39,193 nt of DNA, from the NCBI GenBank assembly GCA_029975525.1, contig JARKOX010000132.1:1-39193 (forward strand), read 5' to 3'. This document shows positions 1-9,461 of the stretch, one piece after another (positions within the stretch are counted from its first letter, which is position 1; every line of letters starts with the position of its first letter). The notes under the pieces were generated by a model, which ran no database searches, was not told the origin of the DNA, and saw only the letters and a list, made by a program, of their open reading frames with translations. Made by a program: the position numbers and the translations under genes. Source of the DNA: Prolixibacteraceae bacterium (GTDB lineage: Bacteria; Bacteroidota; Bacteroidia; Bacteroidales; Prolixibacteraceae).

Positions 1-1
1 G

Positions 2-2038
2 GAATTTCCCTCCGATCCGGTTTCGGCCATCCGCGCGATAAAAAAGGCGGTCGAACAAAATATCCTGACGCAGGAGGAGATTGACCGCAAGTGCCGGCGG
101 GTGCTGGCGGCCAAACTGTGGGCCGGCCTCGACCACCGGCAACCGGTGAATACCGGCAATCTGATCCGCGACCTGAATACGCCTTCCGCAGAACTGGCCA
201 AACGTAAACTTATTGAAGATGCGCTGACCCTGCTGGAAAATCACCACAACCTGCTTCCGCTCACCCGGCTGGACACACTGAAAATAGCCACCCTCTCGGT
301 TGGCGAAGAAACCCTGACGCCTTTCCAGCAAATGCTGGCAAACTTCGCCGCCACCGACCATTTTAACCTTCGGGAAGGATTCTCTTCCGACGAACTGGAA
401 ATCCTGAAAAAAAGACTCAACGGATACAACCTGGTTATTGCAGGGATCCACTCGCTGTATGAAAGCAAAACCCGCCGCTCGATGCAGGTAGGCAACATGC
501 AGCGTATGCGGACTAACCGGCCGTATGGCGTCACCGACGAGCTGGAAGCGCTGACCGACTACCTCTCGCAAGAGAAACAAACCGTGATGGTCTGTTTCGG
601 AAGTCCTTACGGACTGGGCGAATTGAGAACCCGGGTCAAACCGGCCGGCCTGATTATGGCCTACCAGAACGATCCGCTGGTGCAGGAACTGGCGGCCCAG
701 CTCATTTTCGGGGCAATTGGCGCCCGCGGAAAATTACCGGTCACCATTGGAAATATTTACCGGGCTGGCGACGGAATCCCTTTCGAAAAAGTCAACCGGC
801 TGAAATACACCATTCCGGAGGAAGCCGGAGTTGATTCGTACCGACTGACCTCACAGATCGATTCGGTGGTTAACCTGGCGCTGGAAAAACAGGCTTTCCC
901 GGGTTGCAATGTTCTGGTCGCCAAAGATGGTAACGTCATTTTTCATAAAGCCTACGGATTTCACACCTACGAAAAAATCGTCCCCAGCCGCCGCGACGAC
1001 CTCTACGACCTGGCTTCGGTCACCAAAATCTGCGGCGGACTTCCGGCCGTTATGAAACTGTACGACGAGGGAAAAATCGATCCCGACCAATTTGTTTCGA
1101 CCTATTTTCCCGACTGGAAAAGCAGGCTGTTTCACCCTTCCAACAAAAGCGACATAACCCTTCGCGAGTTGTATGCCCATCAATCGGGACTGATCCCTTT
1201 TCTGGGTTTCTGGAAAAAAACGACCAAAGAGGGCCGACTGCTCTCCAGGTGGTACGCCATCGAACCCGACGAAAAGCACAGCCTCTGCGTCGCACAAGGT
1301 ATCTACCTGGACAAACGGTTCCTGAAAACGGTCTTTCGCGACATCCGGAAATCGCCCTTAAAAAACCGCGGAAAATATGTGTACAGCGATTTGCCTTTTG
1401 TGATCACCCCCCGTTTGGTGGAAAACGTTTCGGGTGCCGATTTTCAGCAGCTGCTGGAAACCAGCTTCTACAAACCGCTGGGCGCCCCAACGCTGACCTA
1501 CCTGCCGCTGCGCAAATTTTCGCCCGACCGGATGGTACCCACCGAAAACGATCAGTATTACCGCAGGCAACAGTTACAGGGAACCGTCCACGACGAATCG
1601 GCAGCCGTTTTAGGCGGAATTTCAGGAAATGCCGGACTTTTTGCCTCGGCCAACGACCTTGCCAAACTGATGCAGATGTACCTGCAGCAGGGAAACTACG
1701 GCGGAATTCAGTTTTTAAAGGCGACCACCCTGCAGGAGTTCAACCGGGTGCAGTTTCCGCAAAACAACAACCGCCGCGGCCTCGGCTTCGACAAGCCCCT
1801 GCTGAACAATCAATCGGTGAAACCCGAAGATGCTTATCCCACCCGGCTTGCCAGCCCCGGAAGCTTCGGCCATTCGGGTTACACCGGCACTTTTGTATGG
1901 GCCGATCCGGCATGCAACCTGGTTTATATTTTCCTTTCAAACCGGGTTTTCCCTACCCGCAACAACAACCTCATCAGCGACCTCAACATCAGAACTGGCA
2001 TCCAGGAAGTTATATACCGGAATTTTCACCAAAAATAA
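2..2038 (+). CDS. GH3 glycosidase (C-terminal part) fused to a beta-lactamase-type serine hydrolase, 5' truncated by window edge
   Basis: The reading frame is open from base 2, so the true start lies upstream; the GTG near base 101 is internal. The first residues (ending CRRVLAAKLW) look like the last helix of a GH3 catalytic domain. A GH3 C-terminal alpha/beta domain follows (about 60-240 of the visible part), then a Beta-lactamase/CubicO domain. In that domain the SxxK pair is SVTK (Ser codon 1016-1018, Lys codon 1025-1027), YSD stands where class C enzymes have YxN, and HSG stands where they have KTG. Bacteroidota carry such fusions of a NagZ-like beta-N-acetylglucosaminidase with a serine hydrolase, about 1000 residues long. 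The GH3 catalytic residues are outside the window, so the sugar specificity is inferred. A likely role is removing GlcNAc from murein fragments, with the second domain acting on an ester or peptide bond. Confidence 0.85.
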   Translation, partial: EFPSDPVSAIRAIKKAVEQNILTQEEIDRKCRRVLAAKLWAGLDHRQPVNTGNLIRDLNTPSAELAKRKLIEDALTLLENHHNLLPLTRLDTLKIATLSVGEETLTPFQQMLANFAATDHFNLREGFSSDELEILKKRLNGYNLVIAGIHSLYESKTRRSMQVGNMQRMRTNRPYGVTDELEALTDYLSQEKQTVMVCFGSPYGLGELRTRVKPAGLIMAYQNDPLVQELAAQLIFGAIGARGKLPVTIGNIYRAGDGIPFEKVNRLKYTIPEEAGVDSYRLTSQIDSVVNLALEKQAFPGCNVLVAKDGNVIFHKAYGFHTYEKIVPSRRDDLYDLASVTKICGGLPAVMKLYDEGKIDPDQFVSTYFPDWKSRLFHPSNKSDITLRELYAHQSGLIPFLGFWKKTTKEGRLLSRWYAIEPDEKHSLCVAQGIYLDKRFLKTVFRDIRKSPLKNRGKYVYSDLPFVITPRLVENVSGADFQQLLETSFYKPLGAPTLTYLPLRKFSPDRMVPTENDQYYRRQQLQGTVHDESAAVLGGISGNAGLFASANDLAKLMQMYLQQGNYGGIQFLKATTLQEFNRVQFPQNNNRRGLGFDKPLLNNQSVKPEDAYPTRLASPGSFGHSGYTGTFVWADPACNLVYIFLSNRVFPTRNNNLISDLNIRTGIQEVIYRNFHQK

Positions 2039-2255
2039 ATTGGTAATATATGTTACAGAAGCACCTTTCTATTCAAATTTATTTTTTATTTTAGTATTGT
2101 ATTAAGATAGCAACCAACCTGTCAAATCGTTCTGCGATATTTTTATTAATGCACCAGAGGTATTAAAAAAATAATTCTGTATGACAACTAATTGAACATT
2201 GAATCAATTTCTACGCGCTTAATCTGTTTTTAAAATCTAATTTAAACCTGTTGTT

Positions 2256-5200
2256 ATGAAAAAAACAGTAGCATTAATCTTCATTTTGTGCCTGATTGTT
2301 CAGGTAGCAATAGCACAAAAACGGTTGATATCCGGCGTTGTACGCGAAAAATCGACCAACGAATTACTTCCCGGGGTTTCAGTGCTTGAAAAAGGGACCA
2401 AAAACGGGACAATCACCAATGCCGACGGAAAGTTTGAGCTTTCGGTCAACGAAGGCGCCACGCTTGTCGTTAGCTATATTGGCATGAAGCCACAAGAGCT
2501 AAAGGTGGGTAATTCTTCAACTTACAACATTACTCTCGAAACTTCACTGGAAGAGGTTGAAGAGGTTGTCGTAGTTGGTTATGGTCAGCAAAAGAAAGCA
2601 AACCTAACGGGCGCCGTGGCATCCGTTGACACCAAAGTACTGGAATCCCGCCCCATTGCCGACGTCGGCCGAGGACTTCAAGGGACAACACCGGGCCTTT
2701 CGGTTGTCATCCCCAGTGGAGAAATCGGCTCTGATCCCATTATGAAAATTCGGGGACAATTTGCGTCAATGCGTGGGGGGTCTGCTCCTTTAATCCTGAT
2801 GGACAACGTTGAAATTCCGTCGATCCAGATGATCAATCCAGACGACATCGAATCCATCTCCGTCCTGAAAGATGCCGCCTCTGCTTCAATTTATGGAGCT
2901 AAAGCTGCCTTTGGAGTCATCCTGATCACTACCAAAAAAGGAGCAAAGACGGAAAGCGTAAATGTTTCCTATTCTGCCAACCTTTCATTTCAAAACATCT
3001 CCAAAAAAATGGAAATGGGAGGAGTGGATGCTATGGAATACACGTTATCTGCCTTCGAACGGGTTGGCGGAACATTTGCCGGCGCTTTTTGGTATGTCAC
3101 CAGAGAAGGATATCTGAAAGCAAAAGAATGGAAAGAAAAATGGGGAGATGTTGTAAAACCCAATGACCCGATGCTTTATGGCCGGGACTGGTATGTCGAC
3201 GCCAACAACCGCAAGATTGGCCTCAGAACTTATGATCCGTATGATTACATGATCAAAGAATGGACACCGACCCATACACATAACTTCTCCGTGAACGGAA
3301 AAAGCGGCAAAACCAACTACAATATCGGTATTGGATATTTGGATCAGACCGGCATTATTAAACCCGCTCAAAAAGATGACTTTAAACGCTACAATGGATC
3401 AGTCCGGGTGGGAACCGACATCAACGACTGGTTTAGGGTTTACGCCGGATCGATGTATTCCAAACGCATCAAACGATATGCTTACGCGACAAATTCAACG
3501 ACAGCTGACCCCTGGCTTTACCTCTACCGTTGGGGGCCAGTCTATCCGATGACGACCGAAGATGGGGATCCGCTCAGGAGTCCGGCATTTGAAATGGCCG
3601 CAGCAAACACTGCCTCACAGGAAACCAATTACGCCAGTCTGAATGGAGGTTTTGAGATTACACCTCTGAAAGACTGGAAAATCAAACTGGATTACACCCA
3701 TGCCAATCAGGAATATTTCACCAAAAGGCCAGGAACCCGTTTTACTGCACGCAATACCTGGACACCAGCCATTCCAAAAAATGATGCAAACGGAAACAGA
3801 ATTTACGTAAATGATGCAGGAGAAATTGTTCCTTCTACAACTCCCGGCGCAATGCCCGCTTTCCAGCTTTCCATGGAAACCTACACTCCCGTGGGTAGTA
3901 ATCCCGATCATGTTTACCGGTATTCAAAAAACGATCAATGGAATACCTTAACTATAAATTCGACCTATGATTGGGATTTAAACAATAACCACAAATTCAA
4001 TTTTATGGTGGGAGTAAACAGGGTGGCTTATAAAAACGCCTATAACTGGTCGCAAATAACTCAGCTGGTTGATTATTCAAATCCCCAGTTTGATTTGGCA
4101 ACCGGTGTACAAACCACCAGCGGAGGTGAAGAGTGGGAGTCGCAGTTAGGTTTCTTTGGCCGCGTAAACTACAACTTCAAAGAGAAGTACCTGGTGGAAG
4201 CAAATCTGCGGTACGATGGAACCTCCAAATTTCCGACCCACCTGCAATGGCGCTGGTTTCCTTCTTTCTCGGCCGGATGGCGGGTAAACGAAGAAACCTG
4301 GATGGAATGGGTGAAGCCAGTTGTTTCGGCCTTAAAACTTCGCGGATCGTGGGGAACAATCGGAGACCAAACGGTTCCCAACAATCTTTACGTTCCTTCC
4401 CTGGGCGGCTCATTTAACACCTGGCTGGTTTCAAATGCCCGACTTTATCAGTTTAGCACGCCCGGCGCGGTATCCACCTCCGTTACCTGGCAGGATATCA
4501 CTTCTCTCAACCTGGGGGCCGATGTCCGCTTTATCAATAATGAGCTGGGAGTTTCATTCGACTGGTTCCAGCGGGATACCAAAAACATGATTGTCCCGCA
4601 GGAAGGGCTTCCCACCACATTTGGCACGGGCGCTCCTCAAAGCAATTTCGGATCACTGAGGACCAATGGAATAGAGATTCAAGCCGATTACAACCACCGG
4701 TTCAACAATGGGCTGGGGATCAACCTGGTTGCAACCTTATCAGATGCAATTACCAAAATAACCAAATATGGCACAACGAAAAGTATCGATTCGTGGTACG
4801 TTGGTAAAACCTATGGTGAAATCTGGGGGTATGAAACAGACCGGTTGTATCAGAAAAATGATTTTGAATATGATGCTGATGGCAAATTAATCAAAGTCCA
4901 GGTTACAGATCCCAAAGGGGTCAAATACACAGTTTATAAACTATCAGACCCCAATGCTCCCACCCAGGGAAGACTCCAGTCCGGAAACTTCCTCTTTGGC
5001 CCCGGAGATGTTAAATTTAAAGATTTGAATGGGGATGGCGTGATAGATCCGGGGAATAAACTTTTGGTAGGTGCTGATGGCAAGCCCGATTACGGCGATC
5101 TGAAGAAGATCGGGAACTCTACGCCGCGCTATGAGTACAGCTTACGGGCAGGACTTGACTACAAAGGGTTTGACGCCTCTGTTTTCCTGCAGGGAGTTGG

Positions 5201-5657
5201 CCAGCGTGATGTCTGGGGAGATGGTTTCCTGGCGATACCAGGATACAACTCTTCTGACGGAGCGATCCCGCAAGCCATTGCCGGCAACTTCTGGAGAGAA
5301 GACCGGACGGATGCCTTTTATCCGGCGCCATATAATATGCTCGGAAGTAGCACTACCTTGAACATGCAGGTTCAAACCAGATACTTACTGAACATGGCCT
5401 ATTTAAGAATTAAGAACATCACCGTAGGTTATACAATTCCATCACGGTTACTGCAAAAAGCAAACATCCATAAACTACGGATCTATACGGCTTTGGAAAA
5501 CTTCTTCACCTTCGATCATCTGGGAACGCTTCCGATTGACCCGGAAGTAATTTCAGGTTATTCAATGTGGAATACATCCAATTACAACCTGGGAAGAACC
5601 GGCGTTGGGGTTCCAACCTTTAAAAGCGCATCAGTTGGTCTTCAGTTAAACTTCTAA
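2256..5657 (+). CDS. SusC/RagA-family TonB-dependent outer-membrane transporter
   Basis: 1133 residues. A Sec signal peptide (about 1-20, ending IAQ) is followed by a carboxypeptidase-regulatory-like domain (about 24-100), a TonB-box-like stretch rich in Glu/Val ending VVVGYG, the SusC signature after it (QKKANLTGAVASV), a plug domain and a 22-strand-type barrel ending in an aromatic C-terminus (LQLNF). SusC proteins import oligomers bound by the SusD lid, using TonB energy. The substrate cannot be read from the sequence. The flanking GH3/serine hydrolase and the murein endopeptidase and epimerase genes suggest peptidoglycan fragments, but this is inference. No ECF sigma factor, anti-sigma factor or hybrid two-component regulator lies beside it. 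The 217 bp upstream is AT-rich and shows no clean TAnnTTTG box. G+C is lower than in the flanks (hand count 23/60 at 3121-3180). Confidence 0.95.
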   Translation: MKKTVALIFILCLIVQVAIAQKRLISGVVREKSTNELLPGVSVLEKGTKNGTITNADGKFELSVNEGATLVVSYIGMKPQELKVGNSSTYNITLETSLEEVEEVVVVGYGQQKKANLTGAVASVDTKVLESRPIADVGRGLQGTTPGLSVVIPSGEIGSDPIMKIRGQFASMRGGSAPLILMDNVEIPSIQMINPDDIESISVLKDAASASIYGAKAAFGVILITTKKGAKTESVNVSYSANLSFQNISKKMEMGGVDAMEYTLSAFERVGGTFAGAFWYVTREGYLKAKEWKEKWGDVVKPNDPMLYGRDWYVDANNRKIGLRTYDPYDYMIKEWTPTHTHNFSVNGKSGKTNYNIGIGYLDQTGIIKPAQKDDFKRYNGSVRVGTDINDWFRVYAGSMYSKRIKRYAYATNSTTADPWLYLYRWGPVYPMTTEDGDPLRSPAFEMAAANTASQETNYASLNGGFEITPLKDWKIKLDYTHANQEYFTKRPGTRFTARNTWTPAIPKNDANGNRIYVNDAGEIVPSTTPGAMPAFQLSMETYTPVGSNPDHVYRYSKNDQWNTLTINSTYDWDLNNNHKFNFMVGVNRVAYKNAYNWSQITQLVDYSNPQFDLATGVQTTSGGEEWESQLGFFGRVNYNFKEKYLVEANLRYDGTSKFPTHLQWRWFPSFSAGWRVNEETWMEWVKPVVSALKLRGSWGTIGDQTVPNNLYVPSLGGSFNTWLVSNARLYQFSTPGAVSTSVTWQDITSLNLGADVRFINNELGVSFDWFQRDTKNMIVPQEGLPTTFGTGAPQSNFGSLRTNGIEIQADYNHRFNNGLGINLVATLSDAITKITKYGTTKSIDSWYVGKTYGEIWGYETDRLYQKNDFEYDADGKLIKVQVTDPKGVKYTVYKLSDPNAPTQGRLQSGNFLFGPGDVKFKDLNGDGVIDPGNKLLVGADGKPDYGDLKKIGNSTPRYEYSLRAGLDYKGFDASVFLQGVGQRDVWGDGFLAIPGYNSSDGAIPQAIAGNFWREDRTDAFYPAPYNMLGSSTTLNMQVQTRYLLNMAYLRIKNITVGYTIPSRLLQKANIHKLRIYTALENFFTFDHLGTLPIDPEVISGYSMWNTSNYNLGRTGVGVPTFKSASVGLQLNF

Positions 5658-5670
5658 AACATCGTAAATT

Positions 5671-7521
5671 ATGAAAAAAAATATCATAACCTTAATAGCT
5701 GCAGTTACCCTTCTTTTTTGCAGTTGCGACGATTTTCTGGACAGACCTACGTTGACAACGATGAATGACGGGAACTACTGGACCAGTGAAAATAATCTGA
5801 GGTTATTTGCAAATGGTTTTTACTCGAACTACTTTGTAGGCTACAACTCCACATGGGGGGTCAATTATGCTCCCCTTCGCGGATACTATTTCTGTGATGA
5901 CTTCACCTCTACCGGGAAACAAATCAGTTTTGAAACCCAGGCGCCTGAATCAAGGGCATCTGCTGACGAGATCGATCCAGGGGGAGGATCTTCATCATCG
6001 TGGCTGACAACCTATGCCGGGCCAACCTGGAATTTCTCCTGGGTGCGAAAATCAAATCTTTTCCTCGAAAGGATTGAGGCTATGAAAAGTAAATACCTGA
6101 CGGAAAGCGCCTATCAGCACTGGAGCGCGGTAGCCCGTTTCTTCAGGGGATATGAATACAGCCGGTTAGTCAGTGTATTTGGTGATGTGCCGTATTACGA
6201 CAAGGTAATTGGAGACGCGGAACTGGATCAGTTATACAAAGACAGAGAGAGCAGAACCCTTGTCATGGACAAAGTTTATGACGATTTTGCGTACGTACTT
6301 GACAACATGCGCCTGTCTGACGGAAATGTCCAGTACCTTAACCGTTATATTGCAGCTGGTTTTATTTCTCGCTTTATGCTGTTTGAAGGTACCTGGCAAA
6401 AATACCATCTCAACAACCAGGAAAAAGCAAAAAAATACCTTGAACTGGCTGTGAGGGCAGCTGGAATAGTGATGACTTCAGGCAATTATGCTTTTACAAG
6501 CGATTTCCGTTCACTTTTCGGCTCGCAGGATTTGGCCGGGAACAAAGAAGTTATTATGTACAGGCATTATGATGCTGCCTTAGGTATTACCCATCATGTG
6601 GCCTCCTACTCAAATCTGACCGAAAGCCAGTCCCCCGCCCCCAACTTAAAACTGGCCAAAGCATTCATTTGTTACGACGGCAAACCCTACAAATTATCCT
6701 CCATCGTTAATGCCGATAAATTAGACATCAAAAACATAGTTGCCACCCGTGATCCTCGCTTTGAAGCCACCTTCTGGGATGCCCCAATGAGAGAATCAGC
6801 AACATTGCTTTATGCCTGTAAATTCATTGACCGTACCGGCGTCACTTATTACGGCAAAACTTATCCGCCACAATATGGATCCAACACCAATACCAACGAT
6901 GCCCCGGTAATGCGCCTGGCCGAAGTGGTACTCAACTGGATCGAAGCAAAAGCAGAACTGGCGCTCATGGGCGGAACTGCTGTCACCCAGGCCGACATTG
7001 ATGCTTCAATCAATGCCATCCGTAATCGCCCGCTGGATGCTACGGCCACTGCCAAAGGAATCAAAAAGACAGCTCCGCTCTCACTGGCCGCACTCCCCGA
7101 CGATCCGGACCGGGATGCAGACGTTCCCCCGCTTCTCTGGGAAATCCGCCGCGAACGCAGAATGGAATTTGTTTATGAACACACCCGCCTGATGGATATC
7201 AAACGTTGGAAAAAGATCAGCTATATGGACGGTGCCCTCAATCCCGACAACCTCCTCGGCTTGTGGATTAACTTTCAGACGGAGCTCCCGGCCTGGTTAG
7301 TGCCCGAAAAAGTCAGCAAACTGAAAGTCAAAAAAGCTGATGGATCGATTGTGACCTACAACGGCTCTAACGCTGCAGATATGGTTGGGTACTATATTCC
7401 TGAAAATATATCTGACAGGGATCCCTTTACGAACAGGGTTTATCTGGCTCCGGTAGGAAATACGCAGATCAATCAGTACAAAGACAAAGGTTATACGCTA
7501 ACCCAGACTCCAGGCTGGTAA
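5671..7521 (+). CDS. SusD/RagB-family surface lipoprotein
   Basis: 616 residues, starting 13 bp after the SusC gene and so co-transcribed with it. A short hydrophobic signal ends at a lipobox-like FCSC followed by DDFLDR, the usual SusD N-terminus. The body is the TPR-rich SusD fold, with the late segment LWEIRRERRMEFVYE followed by LMDIKRWKK, a hallmark of the family. It would sit on the outer face of the outer membrane as the lid that captures the oligomer for the SusC barrel. The gene ends in a double stop (TAATAA), followed within 30 bp by a hairpin terminator. The ligand is unknown. Confidence 0.95.
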   Translation: MKKNIITLIAAVTLLFCSCDDFLDRPTLTTMNDGNYWTSENNLRLFANGFYSNYFVGYNSTWGVNYAPLRGYYFCDDFTSTGKQISFETQAPESRASADEIDPGGGSSSSWLTTYAGPTWNFSWVRKSNLFLERIEAMKSKYLTESAYQHWSAVARFFRGYEYSRLVSVFGDVPYYDKVIGDAELDQLYKDRESRTLVMDKVYDDFAYVLDNMRLSDGNVQYLNRYIAAGFISRFMLFEGTWQKYHLNNQEKAKKYLELAVRAAGIVMTSGNYAFTSDFRSLFGSQDLAGNKEVIMYRHYDAALGITHHVASYSNLTESQSPAPNLKLAKAFICYDGKPYKLSSIVNADKLDIKNIVATRDPRFEATFWDAPMRESATLLYACKFIDRTGVTYYGKTYPPQYGSNTNTNDAPVMRLAEVVLNWIEAKAELALMGGTAVTQADIDASINAIRNRPLDATATAKGIKKTAPLSLAALPDDPDRDADVPPLLWEIRRERRMEFVYEHTRLMDIKRWKKISYMDGALNPDNLLGLWINFQTELPAWLVPEKVSKLKVKKADGSIVTYNGSNAADMVGYYIPENISDRDPFTNRVYLAPVGNTQINQYKDKGYTLTQTPGW

Positions 7522-7539
7522 TAAATCGCATAGTTTTAA

Positions 7540-7547
7540 TATTTTTG
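7540..7547 (+). promoter_or_regulatory. Bacteroidota -7 box TATTTTTG upstream of the metallophosphoesterase gene
   Basis: This is an exact TAnnTTTG match, placed between the SusD stop and the terminator hairpin, 56 nt before the GTG start. No TTG is seen at the expected -33 spacing, so the element may be weak or activator-dependent. The 13-mer TATTTTTGGAAGA recurs exactly upstream of the AraC gene at 35328. Confidence 0.45.
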
Positions 7548-7548
7548 G

Positions 7549-7586
7549 AAGAGGCTGCTGCAGGCGATGTCGCAGCCTCTTTCTTT
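7549..7586 (+). terminator. Rho-independent terminator after susCD
   Basis: A 10-bp perfect stem, AAGAGGCTGC (7549-7558) with GCAGCCTCTT (7572-7581), has a 13-nt loop and a U-rich tail (TTCTTT). It closes the SusCD unit only 18 bp before the next start codon. Confidence 0.8.
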
Positions 7587-7603
7587 AAAATTTCGGAAGA
7601 ATC

Positions 7604-9445
7604 GTGAAAAAACTATCTCTCTTTCTTTGGAGCTGCCTGATCGGATGGAGTGTTGCGGCACAATCTTTCCGCTTTGCCCATGTTACCGACACCCATATTG
7701 GCGGGGCAACAGCCGCGGAAGATCTAACCCGCACGGTGAACGACATCAACGCCCAGCCCGACATTGCCTTTGTGCTCTTCACCGGCGACATCACCGAATT
7801 CGGCTCCGGAGAGGAGCTGCTCGAAGCCCGCAGGCTGATTGCACAGCTCAACAAACCGTATTACGTGCTCCCCGGAAATCACGACTCCAAATGGTCGGAG
7901 AGCGGCTGCAACAGCTTTGTGCGGATTTTTGGCGCCGAAAGTTTTGCTTTCGAAAAAGAGGGGATCCTGTTCATCGGCACAGCCAGCGGCCCCAACATGC
8001 GCATGGCGCCCGGACTGGTCCCGCGCGAACAGATCGTTTTCCTCGATTCGGTCCTCAAACACCGGCAAGCGCCCCAGCAGCCGGTTATTTTCGTCAACCA
8101 CTACCCGCTCGACGAGTCGCTTTCCAACTGGTACGAAGTGATCGACCGCCTCAAAAGCGCCAACATCCAGGTCACCCTGCTGGGGCACGGCCATGCCAAC
8201 CGGTTGTTTAACTTCGAAGGAATTCCCGGGATTATGGGACGTTCGAACCTGCGCGCCAAAAACGAAACCGGCGGTTACAACCTGGCCACGGTAGCCGGCG
8301 ACACCCTCTTTTATGCCGAACGTATCCCCGGCGTGGAAACCCGCCCGGTGTGGTGCAAGGTCCCTCTCGGGGTTAAAAATTTCGAAAACGACACCATCCG
8401 CTGGCCCCGTCCCGATTACGGAGTCAACAAAACTTACCCGCAGGCAAAACCGGTTTGGGCATTTCAGGAAAAAAGCGATGTGGGTACCGCCATCGTCACT
8501 AACGGAAAAACCGCCTTTTACGGAACGGCCAGCGGCGAAATTGTAGCCATCAGCGCCCAAACCGGCCAACCCAGCTGGCGGTTTCAAACCGGTGGAAAAA
8601 TATTCTCCACCCCGGCAATCGCCGGAAACCGGGTGATTTGCGCCTCCACCGACCACCACCTCTACTGTCTGAACCTGAAAAACGGCAGCCTGGTCTGGAA
8701 ATTTGCCACCACCAAACCGGTGGTAGCCTCTCCGGCGGTCAGCGGCAAAATGGTTTTCTGCGGCGCCTCCGACGGCATATTCCGGGCGCTTGACCTTCAC
8801 TCCGGGAAGTTAATCTGGCAGTTCGACAGCGTAAAAAACTTCGTGGAGACCCGCCCGCTGGTATACGACGATGGGGTCTGTTTCGGATCGTGGGGAAACA
8901 CCTTTTATGCCCTCGACCAAAAAACCGGACAGCTGCGGTGGAAACGTGAAAAATATGCCAACCGGATGTTGTCGCCGGCAGCCGTGTGGCCAGTAGCGGC
9001 CAACGGCAAAATTTTCATCGTGGCCCCCGACCGCCGCATGACCGCCCTCGACGCAAAAACCGGCCGGGAGATCTGGGACTCGGGACAGTACAGCTGCCGC
9101 GAATCGATCGGCATCTCAGCCGACGGAAAGCTGGTTTACATCAAAAACATGAACGAAGGCCAGGTGGACGCTTTTTACACCCACTCCGGCCGGCAGGAGC
9201 TGGCCTGGGAATGTAAAGCCGATCTGGGATACGAAATCGCACCGTCGCCCATTACCGAAAATGGCAACCTGGTGCTGGTGCCTACAACGGCCGGAACCGT
9301 GGTGGCCATCGACCGGAACAACGCCCAGGTGGCCTGGAAACACAAAATTTCCAATGCACTGGTCAACTACATCGCCCCGCTCAGCCCAAACCGCATCCTG
9401 GTGACTACCCTGGACGGCTGGGTGGTTTGTATCGAATATTCTTAA
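7604..9445 (+). CDS. Exported calcineurin-like metallophosphoesterase fused to a PQQ/WD-type beta-propeller
   Basis: 613 residues from a GTG start, chosen because it gives a signal peptide directly (MKKLSLFLWSC to VAAQS) with a GGAAG sequence just upstream. The N-terminal half carries the metallophosphoesterase motifs in order: DTHIGG, FTGDI, LPGNHDS, VNHYPLD and LGHGHA, so the two-metal site looks complete. From about residue 280 there is a repeated blade pattern (AKTGREIW, LDLHSGKLIWQF, INRK-like turns with TG/SG then W) typical of PQQ-like propellers of the BamB/alcohol-dehydrogenase type. It probably acts in the periplasm. The phosphoester substrate is unknown. It stands first in a run of closely spaced genes (16 bp to the next) that includes cell-wall hydrolases, which hints at a wall-polymer substrate, but this is inference. 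Confidence 0.85.
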   Translation: MKKLSLFLWSCLIGWSVAAQSFRFAHVTDTHIGGATAAEDLTRTVNDINAQPDIAFVLFTGDITEFGSGEELLEARRLIAQLNKPYYVLPGNHDSKWSESGCNSFVRIFGAESFAFEKEGILFIGTASGPNMRMAPGLVPREQIVFLDSVLKHRQAPQQPVIFVNHYPLDESLSNWYEVIDRLKSANIQVTLLGHGHANRLFNFEGIPGIMGRSNLRAKNETGGYNLATVAGDTLFYAERIPGVETRPVWCKVPLGVKNFENDTIRWPRPDYGVNKTYPQAKPVWAFQEKSDVGTAIVTNGKTAFYGTASGEIVAISAQTGQPSWRFQTGGKIFSTPAIAGNRVICASTDHHLYCLNLKNGSLVWKFATTKPVVASPAVSGKMVFCGASDGIFRALDLHSGKLIWQFDSVKNFVETRPLVYDDGVCFGSWGNTFYALDQKTGQLRWKREKYANRMLSPAAVWPVAANGKIFIVAPDRRMTALDAKTGREIWDSGQYSCRESIGISADGKLVYIKNMNEGQVDAFYTHSGRQELAWECKADLGYEIAPSPITENGNLVLVPTTAGTVVAIDRNNAQVAWKHKISNALVNYIAPLSPNRILVTTLDGWVVCIEYS

Positions 9446-9461
9446 ACGCAGCATCTTCCGG

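Noticed and set aside
7724..8800. 358-codon minus-strand open frame
   Set aside because: It is antisense to the metallophosphoesterase gene, whose motifs are intact. No domain is visible in the shadow.
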